DNA of 16,992 nt from Hyphochytrium catenoides (GCA_900088475.1 FLMG01000291.1:38003-54994), one strand, 5' to 3'; numbered from the stretch's first letter, positions 8,189 through 16,492 are shown. Numbers and translations are program-made. The notes: a model not told the origin generated them from the sequence alone.

Positions 8189-10100
8189 AATCTGCGGGAC
8201 TTTCTAGGAGCAACAACTCATCTTTGACTAGTTCAACGGCGACCGATTGCGCTAGCAAAAGTTCCCCTTAGCGCGACGCTTCGAAAGCACTGAGCTTAGT
8301 TGTCTTATGGGTCCGTATGTATTATCTGTGGCTTAGTAAGGATGACTGTCGTTGAAGATGGAGGTTGGGCTTTGACCTTGAAGCAGTGGCGGCAATAATG
8401 GGGCAGAGGTATCACTTGGAAAAGGCAGACCTCTCTTTAGGGATACTCGTAGGTGACAGTAATACCCTTTGCAGCGCTCTACAAGTTCACATGTGTCTCC
8501 TTAATACTGCACGTGTGGCCTTGGACTACCTGGGCTGTCATCATGGGGTCACAATGCTAATACTTTTCGATAGGGAGGAAGAGTCAATCACAATAGGCGG
8601 CGCATCTCTCGTATGTAGGCAGGCGGGCTTCTCCCACAACTTCTTGGGAGCACTGCAAAGAGCAACGTGCCCAGCGATTCAGCCCTCATGGTACCCTCCT
8701 CCAGGTGGCTTCATCCAATGCTCCAACGTCAACCTGCCTCACCTACCTTTCTGAGCAACTATGATGGGGAGATGGGTGGTAGAGGAAGAATAGAGGTTAT
8801 ACTCTTCGAACCAGATGCTTCCCTCTTTGCTACTGCTTTTCATGAGGACCAATGATGATAGAACCAAAGGAAAGCAGGACCGACCACTATCGATCTGGGC
8901 TGACCTAAGATGATGAGAACTAGTGGTAACCTGCATGGTCTTCTAATTCTGCCTAACTCAGGTTATCCTTTGCTACGGATCTTTGACTCTCATCAATCTT
9001 GTCTCTGTTGCCCCTGCTCATGACTCACGATGCGTGATTTCTTCTCCTCCTCTTCAATTATATGTTGACCATGGTGCCTCAGGTCAAGACGCACGGTTTT
9101 CTTTCTCCCCCTTTTCTTGCTGACCTTTGCAGCGAGCGTTGTTCAGCAGGTTAAAACGTTGGCCCCAATTAGGTTCTTACCGAAGAAGTGGTTTAGCATT
9201 GCTTACTCCTCGCTAGGCTACGTTTCTGTATGCCATCACCACCTCTCTTCTTCTGGTGCCTCCTTCTCCTTCATCTTCTTCATATCTTCAACATAAAAAG
9301 GACGACACATTTTTACAAAGAGCGAGACAGAGGAACAGTAAGAAGCTGCTCATCAAACCATTGGGTCATCTTTCGGTCAGAAGAAGAACAGAGAAGAAGG
9401 AGCGGCGGGCCGGCAGCGACGTAGTTCTATAAACGTCTTGTCCTTGTTTGCATGGAGGACGGCATGGTGGTGCACTACTTACTACTACTGCCTATCATCC
9501 ACCACCCATCGTGACGACGATGATCATGGTGGTGGCGGGCTCTGGCTAATAATCTCCCCGTTGTAGTGCCTCCTTTCCCCCTCCTCCTTCTTCCCTCTTC
9601 TTCTCAGATGATGGGCTGACCTAAATGTTCTTCCCGCTCGGCATCGACGAAGCCGCAGCAGTAGAGGAGGTCAGGCAGCACGGCCAACAGTACTTCTCCG
9701 CTTTGTGTTACTACTGTGTGTGTGTGACTACAGCTGATGGTTGGGCTGGCGCTGTTGATGACTAGAAGAAAGCCCTACTCGTACTACTGTACTACTATTG
9801 TAGTAGCTCTATGGATATTTGCAGGCCGTGCGTGGCCTATGATCCCTATGGCTATGGCTTATGATAGATCTTATTAGAACTATCAGAACAATTTTCTTTC
9901 TGAATAACTGACAGGACATCATCAGAACCTTTTTAAACTTGAAGATGACTGGGTAGGTCTCCTTCTGGGGACCCACCGGTTTCTCAGGTTTGATAGCTAG
10001 CATAAATTCTCCCATGGTCCGGGCAACAAGTTGTCCTGTCTTTTCTTGTAGGCGAGACAGGGCTTGTGGGTCCACCTACATTACTGCTGGCCACAAAATG

Positions 10101-10480
10101 CCGAAGCTGTTCTGAAAAGGAACCCAAATTTATTTCAAGTTCTAGACGGGTAGGGCTTGCAGAGAAGAGGAGCTATACTCGCTTGTTATTATACTGGCGA
10201 GTTCTAGCATTTGTAGTAGTGTTGAAATTTCCTTGATCCTTCATAGTGTACACAACAGGATTTTGCTGGGTTATTTTACCGTTTGCTCGAGGTAATAAGG
10301 AGTATAATGAATGGGCAAATTAGAACTTTTATTACGTAGATTGATTACTGTATGGAGTATAATGAATAATAAGGAGTACATTTTTTAGGTGAAAAGTTTG
10401 TTGCTGCTACATTCTTTGGTAATAATAAGAATGTACGTTTAGAACTTAGTCCCTTGACTACTCTAATTTGGTAAGAGCAA
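10101..10480. other. AT-rich block with repeated GGAGTATAATGAAT motifs
   Basis: A clearly AT-rich block. GGAGTATAATGAAT occurs at 10299-10312 and 10354-10367, and AATAAGGAGTA occurs at 10294-10304 and again near 10368-10378, so a 55-75-bp unit seems to have been duplicated. TACATTCTT near 10409 and its complement AAGAATGTA near 10428 form another small inverted repeat. To the left on the minus strand is an open stretch of 88 codons (10075-9809) starting on GTG, with an in-frame stop directly upstream and no recognised domain. The whole could be a worn retroelement end, but no hallmark motif is visible. Confidence 0.35.
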
Positions 10481-11094
10481 CCTGGTCTTATTATTGGTGC
10501 TTGTTATTCTGGGCAACAGAACCCGATCTTTGGACATTCCCAGAGTCCTAAGGTTTCGCTGTTTCTGTTTGTCCCATCTGCCTCTTCCCTCGTTCTCAGC
10601 GTCTGCAATCTTTCCCGTACTTCATTGGAAGCTCAATCAACATTCAACAGCAGGCATTAGACAGGGCACTGCTGCTGGTCAGTGTCAGAGCATAAGATGT
10701 TAGCCTTTCACAGGTCTGCGCGGATTTCTTGAGTATAAAAATAAAGACTACAAGCAGCCGCTGTAGGAGTCTAGAGAGTCAAGAGACGTTCTTAGATATC
10801 AGAAGGCAAAGGGAAGATAGTCCTACCTAGTCCCTGAGGCTGTGCCTGGGGGGCAACGAAGTAGTAAAAGGACCAAAAGATGAAGGGCCAGTGCACTTCC
10901 TGCTCCTTCCGATCATCCCACTTCTAATTAGTATGAGTTTCTTTTTACTGGAGAGTTTGTCAGTCTTTCCCCCTCTTCTTCTCTTTCCTCCGCTGCATTG
11001 TATCCCCCTCCTCTCCCCATCATCGTTTTCTTTGGCCTAAAGTTATGACTGCCGCGTCACTTCGCTGTTTATCCTACTCGAGGTTCTACCACAT
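10481..11094. other. Spacer before the inverted duplication
   Basis: I see no gene, repeat or regulatory site that I can support here. Short open frames begin without good ATG context and share nothing with known families. Confidence 0.5.
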
Positions 11095-11567
11095 CACTTC
11101 GTGCTGCTCATGCAACGCTCCTTATCCTCCCACGTCTCCCGCTCTTTTCTTTGTCTTCTTGGCCCCTTCACAGCGACGGCAAGCAGTCGTCCATGTTAGC
11201 ACCGACAATATCTTTTACGTTCAACCATAAAAAAGGAGAGTAGCAGAGGATAAATTGGATGTTGAAAGTTCTGCTAGGCAGGCAACAGCCCAGGCAACAT
11301 CTTGCTTCCAGGATCCTCACCTTCTTAGCTAGCAACCCCTCGCTAACGTACCGCATCAACTGCTCCCAAGCACCATTTCCTCTCAAAGCTGCTCTTTTTC
11401 CTTACTCCATTGGTGTTTAGCTAAGACTTTCTTCCCTTTATCAACTCGTCTCCTCTCCTTCCCTTCTGTTAGAGGGCCGCCTTTCTAGAGAAGTCGCAGC
11501 TCCTCCTCAGCAACCTCACTATCAATCTTTCTCGCATCCTGAGACCCAGAACAAAGCCACCAGGAGC

Positions 11568-11591
11568 ATCACAGCAAACGTGCTAGACAAA
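11568..11591 (+). promoter_or_regulatory. Conserved 24-bp 5' leader box of copy 2
   Basis: The 24 bases ending two bases before the start codon are identical to those before copy 3 (16469-16492, minus strand), with core CAGCAAACGTGCTAGACAAA. The leader further upstream is only patchily conserved. The box is probably part of the 5' untranslated region. Identity may reflect function (translation or mRNA control) or the same conversion tract that keeps the coding region alike. Copy 1 lacks it. Confidence 0.45.
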
Positions 11592-11593
11592 AC

Positions 11594-12208
11594 ATGAAGT
11601 TCTCTCTTGCCGGTCTTCTTCTCGCTGCCGCGGCCCTTGTTGGAAGCGCTCAAGCTGTCCCTCCCCCAAAGGACAAGATCACCATTGATGTCGTCACTCT
11701 GAACGGCTCTGGGTGTCCTCCTGGCTCTGCTGCCGTGGCCGTCGCTCCTGACAACACGGCATTCACCGTCACCTATAGCTCCTACCTCGCCTCGGCAGGC
11801 TATGGCACGAAGCCCACGGACGGAAGGAAGAACTGCCAGCTGAACCTCCGTGTAAATGTCCCAGGTGGATTCACATTCGCCATTGCCAGCGCTGACTACA
11901 GAGGCTTCGCCTCCCTCGCTGCTGGCGCCACAGGCTTACACCAGGCTTCCTACTACTTCCAGGGCAACTCTTTGACCACCTCCAGCTCTAAGACCTTCAA
12001 GGGCCCCATGGAGGACAACTGGCAAGTGACTGACGACTCTGATGTCGCTATCTACGCCCCATGCAAGGAGAAGCGCCTGTTTAACATCAACACTGAGCTG
12101 CGTGTCAGCAAGGGCACGTCCAGTCCTCAGAGCACCAGTTACATGGCTGTGGATTCCGCTGATGGCTCAATCACCACGAAGTACAACTTCTCTTGGCAGA
12201 AGTGTTGA
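11594..12208 (+). CDS. DUF4360-like secreted cysteine protein, copy 2
   Basis: An intronless frame of 204 codons, ATG (A at -3) to TGA. Residues 1-19 or 20 are a signal peptide (MKFSLAGLLLAAAALVGSAQ) with a plausible cleavage around Ser-Ala-Gln. The mature part begins with a Pro-rich AVPPPKDK segment and then a beta-rich domain with Cys 41, 81, 157 and 204. The motifs are the same as in copy 1: NGSGCPPGS, RKNCQL, DYRGFA, YYFQG, GPMEDNWQV, APC, NINTE, SWQKC. The closest relative in the window is copy 3 (16 of 204 residues differ by my count). Copy 1 shares about 137 residues. Role: extracellular or wall-associated protein of unknown function. In plant-associated or parasitic species such small Cys-paired proteins are candidate effectors, but nothing here proves that. 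No TATA box is clear; the leader is pyrimidine-rich. It converges with copy 3 across the retroelement relic. Confidence 0.9.
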   Translation: MKFSLAGLLLAAAALVGSAQAVPPPKDKITIDVVTLNGSGCPPGSAAVAVAPDNTAFTVTYSSYLASAGYGTKPTDGRKNCQLNLRVNVPGGFTFAIASADYRGFASLAAGATGLHQASYYFQGNSLTTSSSKTFKGPMEDNWQVTDDSDVAIYAPCKEKRLFNINTELRVSKGTSSPQSTSYMAVDSADGSITTKYNFSWQKC

Positions 12209-12319
12209 AGTCGTTTCTCACCTCTAGGGAATACGAAGGTTGAAGCGTGACAGCGGCATGAGTGGTGCAAGGAGCCAGCTTAAGTGTTTCTCCTAGGGGC
12301 TTATTTCTAGCAAAGGGTT

Positions 12320-12335
12320 GTTGCTGCGCAGCAAC
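12320..12335. repeat. 16-bp perfect palindrome downstream of copy 2
   Basis: GTTGCTGCGCAGCAAC reads the same on both strands. It lies about 110 bp after the stop codon, within the roughly 130-bp stretch present in the left arm only. Confidence 0.6.
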
Positions 12336-12884
12336 CATAGAGCGCAAAGACGGTATTGCGGTTGTTGAACGCCATAGGGAGGGAGGCAGGGAAGAGAGCG
12401 AAAGGAAAAGGTCTTCTGAGGTTCAAGCAAGGTTGTGCGTGTAGACGTAGGATGCAGCGGCACGTAGTAGTGGTGACTCTCCCACGCACCGTACGATATA
12501 AGCAACACAAGGACATATTTTATAAATACGTAGAATAGTTAAGGTGTAAAGGACAACTAATGGACAGTAAGCGGTTGATGAGCCACAAGAAAAGGCAGCA
12601 GGAGTATCCTTTTTCTCTTCGAAGGGCGAAGAGGCCGTCAGTGATGGAAAACAGCACTCGATATTGCTCTTCTTTCTTCCGATCATCCCCACTGTCATCC
12701 TGTTGTCGACATCTTGTCTTCCTCTTGTCATAAGCAGTGGAGTAGAGCGCTCTACCTTGTTAGAGCTGATCGCCTCACTACCAGAAGTCAGCAATGCTTC
12801 TTGGTCCACTCATAACTTTTTGGTCATTGTTGCTGACGCTTTCTCTCCGTGAGATTACTGCTTCTAGGAGGAACCACCATCAAC

Positions 12885-13035
12885 ATGGCAAACACAGAGC
12901 AAGAGAGAGACAAGGAAAAGAGAGAAGAGAGAGAGAAGCGGTATTACGAGGAGAAAGAGGACCGAGCAAAACAAAGAAGGATAACAAGAGAGAGAGAGAG
13001 AGAGTTTTTGAGAAATGAGAAGAGAAAAAAGCAGA
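12885..13035. repeat. GA-rich tract with (GA)n run, left-arm inner edge
   Basis: Purine-rich sequence with an uninterrupted (GA)n at about 12988-13004. The right arm carries the matching CT-rich tract (15081-15225) at its inner edge. Alignment of the arms fades here, so the tract probably marks or obscures the end of the duplication. It encodes an Arg/Glu-rich frame that is low complexity. Confidence 0.7.
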
Positions 13036-13102
13036 CCTATTCTTCTCAAAGTTTTTGCTTATCTGAGTGGTGTACGTGCAAACCTAAGAATGAGACGAGC
13101 TC

Positions 13103-13119
13103 GTCATCATCATCATCAA
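13103..13119. repeat. TCA trinucleotide microsatellite
   Basis: A short (TCA)n run of five to six units directly after GAGCTC. No coding context is supported. Confidence 0.6.
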
Positions 13120-13423
13120 CTCCCCAACCTCTCTCTCACTGTATGAAGGCTTCTAGTTCCACCTCATGCACCAAGGCGCGGCGGCCGTACAAGTACCATC
13201 AATAATGAAGAAAAGAGTGGACCTGACCGGTAATGCCCAAAAAATAAGAATTATGCAAGCCGCTTCCAGCAGCAGGAGCTTCAAAAGATGAGACTTTTGC
13301 CGTGTAGTAACGACCACTCTGCTGTTGTCTCGGCGTAGTAAGAGTAAACCCTTCTTGAAAGCAGAGATAGCGAGCCCTTTCTTGTCATGTTTGCTTTTAA
13401 TACCGCCCTTCGCAACGTTCATC

Positions 13424-13439
13424 AATTTTCGCGAAAATT
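13424..13439. repeat. 16-bp perfect palindrome at edge of retroelement relic
   Basis: AATTTTCGCGAAAATT is perfectly self-complementary. It sits about 28 bp outside the end of the RNase H-like relic on the minus strand. Confidence 0.6.
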
Positions 13440-13466
13440 AAGGAGGGGCTACGGCGGGTTGCGGAG

Positions 13467-13712
13467 CTAACCCTTGATGATCTGCAAGAGAATCGCTCCC
13501 ACTGCAGTGTCGGAAGCGTTGTTGGTCTGAACCACAAAAGATTGTTGCTCAGAATCCGGCGGCGGGTTGATGATAGCTCCCGGAGCAGAAGCTACTAGAG
13601 CTTCTTCATTTAGTGCAGCACGCTCTTGCTCTGCCTGAGCAGTTTATCGGCCTCCTTCATTAGTCCGTCAAAGGCGCCGAGATCTTGGCGAACCCAATCT
13701 CGTATTGTTGAC
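13467..13712 (-). pseudogene. Ty3/gypsy thumb and RNase H fragment, inverted
   Basis: Read on the minus strand, a segment near 13700-13640 gives AFDGLMKEADKLL, resembling the start of the connection region of Ty3/gypsy polyproteins (pattern AFDxLKxAL). A second frame, from about 13640 down to a TAG at 13467-13469, continues with SAPGAIINPPPD and then FVVQTNNASDTAVGAILLQ. The latter fits the first RNase H strand and active-site region, pattern F-x-V-x-T-D-A-S-D-x-A-x-G-A-V-L-x-Q. The catalytic T-D-A-S-D is altered to T-N-N-A-S-D by an inserted or changed codon, the frame shifts once between the two pieces, and the sequence stops just after the motif, so it is dead. It lies on the strand opposite to the reverse transcriptase and integrase pieces immediately to its right, which shows an inversion after insertion or two separate insertions. 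Confidence 0.72.
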
Positions 13713-13726
13713 GATAAGCTGATCCC

Positions 13727-13995
13727 GTGGTGGGAATGGCCAAGTGGCTTTCTGTTATTGAGTTGATGAAGTCTGGCTACTACTATTGTCAAATAAGAAT
13801 CAACAATGATGAGGACGGTGATGAACACAACGAGACAGCTTTCACGACTCGGTATAGCGTTTACGAGTGGAAGGTACTACCCTTTGGGCCGAGCGGTGCT
13901 TCATTTACCACGTTCATTCATTTATGAGGTTGATGCAACAAGAGGTGCTCCCCCCTTACTTGGATAATAAGTTGGTTGTGATGATAGTCTTCAGG
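13727..13995 (+). pseudogene. Ty3/gypsy reverse transcriptase palm fragment
   Basis: The plus frame from 13727 reads GMAKWLSVIELMKSGYYYCQIRI, then ETAFTTRYSVYEWKVLPFGPSGASF and a stop at 13925-13927. This follows the Ty3/gypsy palm consensus (F-S-x-I-D-L-x-S-G-Y-x-Q-I-R-I; K-T-A-F-x-T-R-Y-G-x-Y-E-W-x-V-M-P-F-G-L-x-N-A-P-A-x-F). The first catalytic Asp of L-x-S-G-Y is Glu here (IELMKSGY). A shifted frame carries on with FMRLMQQEVLPPYLD near 13921-13962, and another with CDDSL at 13978-13992, where the Y-L-D-D catalytic box belongs. Two frameshifts, a stop and altered catalytic residues show a non-functional relic. There is no start codon of its own; it was part of a polyprotein. Confidence 0.85.
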
Positions 13996-14008
13996 ATCAG
14001 CTCTGTAT

Positions 14009-14545
14009 GCTCAGGCCTATCAAGCTGCTGAACGCGCAAGCCGCTCTACTCGTCGACAGTTAACATTCCACTCCAAAGACCTAGTCTGGCTCAAGGCCGA
14101 GGTATCGTGAACCCCGACTGTGGTGATGGAAAACGTACCTATCTACCTCGTCGGCCTGGTACTCTTTCCGGCATCCAGAAGAAGATTGGTAATAATGATG
14201 ATGCCGACTACACCTGGCATTGCCCAGGGCTTATCCGCTCCACCCAGTCGTTCACGTCTCCTTGCTGGAGAATTATCACCTTCCCCTGATGAACCTATTC
14301 ATAGACGCAAGCAACAAGAAGCAACCTCAGCCGATTCCTTTTGTAGGTCCTCTCGGCGGTGATGATCTACATTATTATCAGCTCGAAAAGATATTGAAGA
14401 GAAGATAGAGACTTGAGACTACCACCGTCCTCGGCGCCAATATGTCGCCACATGGCTCGTCGGATACCCTCTCTTTGATGCTACGTGGGAAACAGAGTCA
14501 AATTTTATGTCCGATGGTGAAGCAGCCCCACGCAGCTTCTTCTAA
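14009..14545 (+). pseudogene. Ty3/gypsy integrase C-terminus and chromodomain relic
   Basis: Directly after the palm relic the sequence jumps to the end of integrase, so thumb, RNase H and the integrase core are missing in this orientation. AYQAAERASRSTRRQLTF and DLVWLKAE (14015-14100) match the linker before the GPY/F module. YLPRRPGTLSGIQKKIGNN (about 14140-14200) matches that module. LPRAYPLHPVVHVSLLENYH (14220-14279) matches the strongly conserved H-P-V-F-H-V-S-L-L-K-x-Y motif. LHYYQLEKILKRR (about 14367-14405) and, in another frame, RRQYVATWLVGYP with FDATWETESNF (14432-14500) make up a chromodomain of pattern Y-x-V-E-x-I-L, W-x-G-Y, T-W-E-P. A TAA closes it at 14543-14545. At least three frameshifts and an internal TGA (14108-14110) show decay. 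The chromodomain places the element among chromoviruses. Confidence 0.85.
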
Positions 14546-14671
14546 ACACCGTCAACACTTGGCTCTTCTCTAACTTCGTAGCCACTGGACCTGATGTTGA
14601 TGGAACCTGCTGGTGGCTTGACTAGTACTTTGCGCTCTACTTTTCTTGCCGCGGATGGCAACAGGCGCGGC

Positions 14672-14690
14672 AGGAGGGGAGCATGTAACA
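14672..14690 (+). mobile_element. Putative polypurine tract and 3' LTR start of the relic
   Basis: AGGAGGGGAGCA followed by TGTAACA lies about 130 bp after the chromodomain stop, in the right order and orientation for a Ty3/gypsy polypurine tract and the TG that opens the 3' LTR. The LTR body to the right (perhaps to about 14900) cannot be bounded, as no 5' LTR partner is present in the window. Confidence 0.45.
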
Positions 14691-15080
14691 TCTTCTCCTT
14701 CTATTCATCGATGCGTTGAAAAGAATGTTTCCTGAACAAGCCAAAGGATCACGTCCGTTATGATGAGGAGCGGCAGTCCACACCCGATACGCTCAATGAC
14801 ACTCTTTTTGCACTGTGTAGCTGATAGTAGTAGTCTAGATCTTGCAGGGTCTGCATAGTAAAGGGATGAGCGAAGACAGAGTTCCCCCGCTGTAATCTGT
14901 AACCTCACGTCACGTTTTCCAGACTATCTGCACTTTGGCTAGTGCGCTACAGTGTCTTTTCCTAGGCTTCCTCTGTGCCTACGCTTAGCGTACGATGAGA
15001 GACCGACAGGTGTCAGGAAGTTGTACCACCACCGGCAGGTTCTGGACGCTACATAGAATCTCTGGGAAGATGAGTCTCCT
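14691..15080. other. Non-coding spacer, possible LTR remainder
   Basis: No coding region is seen. The first 200 bp may be the decayed body of the 3' LTR. The rest links the relic to the CT-rich inner edge of the right duplication arm. Confidence 0.4.
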
Positions 15081-15225
15081 GTCTCTTCTCTCTTTTTATC
15101 TCTCCTCTCGCTCTCGCCATTCTCTGTCCTGCTCACTCTTTCTCGTCGCCCGCATTTACTCCCTCTCTTTCTCTTCCTCTCTTCTCTCTGTCCCTCGTCT
15201 CTCTGTCTCTCCTCTCTCTGTGTAG
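15081..15225. repeat. CT-rich tract, right-arm inner edge
   Basis: Pyrimidine-rich sequence of repeated CTCT, TCTC and CTCTGT units. It is the mirror of the GA-rich tract at 12885-13035 and coincides with the point where the two arms stop aligning. Confidence 0.75.
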
Positions 15226-15851
15226 GTTTGCCATGACTTTGAAGGTGTTTCCCTCTAGAAGCAGTGATGTCACCAAGAGAGCGCGAGCACCAATAATCAA
15301 GTACTTATTACGGACCAAGAAGCATCACGACCTCTGGTGACGTGCACGGCGGTTCGCCTTACAATAGCGCGGACATGCATAAATAGCAGTCGCCAGTGAG
15401 CTAGCCCTCTTCACGGGTCCTCAGCCTGGCGATCAGCTCTAGCAACCAAGAAGGAAGAGCGTACCTCTCCACTGTGGACAACAGGAAGAAGATAAAGCGT
15501 CCAGCAGGACAGGATGGCAGTGGGAGATGATCGGAAGAAAGAAGAGGGATAGTAGAGGAGCATCCACCACTGACGGCGTCTCCTCCACTTCTAATAAGAA
15601 CAAGAGCACTACTCCTGTCTTTTCTTTTAACTCGACCAACCAGTTACTGTCCAATATTAGTTGTCCTTATTAGCCATGGTTCCTACTCTTCTTACAATTG
15701 TTTTGCTTGCGGCGGAACTATGGTACGGTTTGACTCCCACTGCTATGTGGCGCTGCAACCTACATCTACACGACAAAGCTTTGTTGAACGGCAAGCAACC
15801 TCCATGTGTCTGTCTCATGCTTCAACCTTCGTCGTCCCTATGAGGTGAAGG

Positions 15852-16466
15852 CTAACACTTCTGCCAAGAGAAGTTGTACTTGGTAGCGAATGAGCCATCA
15901 GTGGAGTCCACAGCCATGTAACTGGTACTCTGCGGGCTAGACGTGCCCTTCTTCACGCGCAGCTCAGTGTTGATGTTAAACAGGCGCTTCTCCTTGCAAG
16001 GGGCGTAGATAGCGACACCTGCCTCGTCAGTCACTTGCCAGTTGTCCTCCATGGGGCCCTTGAAGGTCTTAGAGCTCGGAGTGGTCAGAGAGTTGCCCTG
16101 GAAGTAGTAGGAAGCCTGGTGTAAACCTGTGGCGCCAGCAGCGAGGGAGGCAAACCCTCTGTAGTCAGCGCTGGCAATGGCGAATGTGAATCCGCTTGGG
16201 ACATTTACACGGAGGTTCAGCTGGCAGTTCTTCCTTCCATCGGTGAGCTTCGTGCCATAGCCTGCCGAGGCGAGGTAGGAGCTATAGGTGACGGTGAATG
16301 CCGTGTTGTCAGGAGCGACCGCCACGGCAGCAGAGCCAGGAGGGCATCCAGAGCCGTTCAGAGTGACGACATCAATGGTGATATTGCCTTGGGGTGGAGC
16401 GATCTCCTGAGCGCTTCCAACTAGAGCCGCAGCGGCGAGGAGAAGACCGGCAAGAGAGAACTTCAT
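15852..16466 (-). CDS. DUF4360-like secreted cysteine protein, copy 3
   Basis: An intronless minus-strand frame of 204 codons, ATG (A at -3) to TAG. The signal peptide is identical to that of copy 2 through residue 20, and the four cysteines (41, 81, 157, 204) and all family motifs (NGSGCPPGS, RKNCQL, DYRGFA, YYFQG, GPMEDNWQV, NINTE, SWQKC) are kept. Sixteen residues differ from copy 2. Six of these fall within residues 21-28, just after the signal peptide (EIAPPQGN against AVPPPKDK), which also creates an Asn-Ile-Thr sequon at 28-30. A second small cluster sits at 148-150. The frame is free of disabling changes, so it is probably expressed. It faces copy 2 across the retroelement relic. Function is unknown; see copy 2 for likely location. 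Confidence 0.9.
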   Translation of the reverse strand: MKFSLAGLLLAAAALVGSAQEIAPPQGNITIDVVTLNGSGCPPGSAAVAVAPDNTAFTVTYSSYLASAGYGTKLTDGRKNCQLNLRVNVPSGFTFAIASADYRGFASLAAGATGLHQASYYFQGNSLTTPSSKTFKGPMEDNWQVTDEAGVAIYAPCKEKRLFNINTELRVKKGTSSPQSTSYMAVDSTDGSFATKYNFSWQKC

Positions 16467-16468
16467 GG

Positions 16469-16492
16469 TTTGTCTAGCACGTTTGCTGTGAT
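16469..16492 (-). promoter_or_regulatory. Conserved 24-bp 5' leader box of copy 3
   Basis: Identical to 11568-11591 and placed at the same distance from the start codon. It lies inside the duplicated arm, so identity alone does not prove function, but it is the longest perfectly kept stretch outside the coding region that I found near the start codons. Confidence 0.45.

Larger units (their letters stand above)
7227..10100. other. Gene-poor spacer downstream of copy 1
   Basis: No gene I can defend. Two frames were considered: 7611-7802 (+, 63 codons, true ATG, protein-like first 40 residues with no known domain) and 8398-8754 (+, about 118 codons from the first ATG, no domain). Either could be an exon of an unrecognised or decayed gene, but nothing in composition or homology raises them above chance. 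CT-rich, CAT-rich and TG-rich patches occur at 9040-9060, 9490-9540 and 9710-9730. Confidence 0.5.
11095..13004 (+). repeat. Left arm of a large inverted duplication
   Basis: This block matches the reverse complement of about 15150-16992 along its length. Anchors outside the gene, left arm to right arm: a GCTCAT...CAACG...CTTATC string near 11107-11126 and 16945-16980; GCAG-CGTCCAT-TAG-CCGACA-TATCTTT near 11184-11214 and 16855-16890; ACCGCATCAACTGC at 11350-11363 and near 16730-16744; the 24-bp box before the start codon; GGACAACTAAT and GGACAGTAA near 12551-12569 and 15636-15660; CTTCTTTCTTCCGATCATC near 12668-12686 and 15525-15545; AGAGCTGATCGCC near 12762-12774 and 15430-15443; ATGCTTCTTGGTCC near 12794-12807 and 15312-15326; CTGCTTCTAG and ATGGCAAAC near 12858-12890 and 15229-15264. 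Order and spacing are kept. A stretch of roughly 130 bp after the gene (about 12285-12415) has no counterpart in the right arm. Confidence 0.85.

Noticed and set aside
8795-8830. GGTTCGAA-like string on the minus strand, considered as a tRNA T-arm
   Set aside because: No complementary T-stem and no acceptor or anticodon arms. No tRNA or rRNA was seen anywhere in the window.
9809-10075. 88-codon minus-strand frame considered as a retroelement gag piece
   Set aside because: GTG start with a stop just upstream, and no zinc knuckle or other hallmark in it or its neighbours. Left as a comment only.
1550-12238. 13-bp string CTAGGGAATACGA after both the ankyrin-like gene and copy 2
   Set aside because: One or two shared 13-mers are expected by chance in a window this size, and flanking bases do not match.
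12423-12809. 128-codon minus-strand frame downstream of copy 2
   Set aside because: Not kept in the right arm, where single-base indels break the corresponding frame, and no domain is seen.
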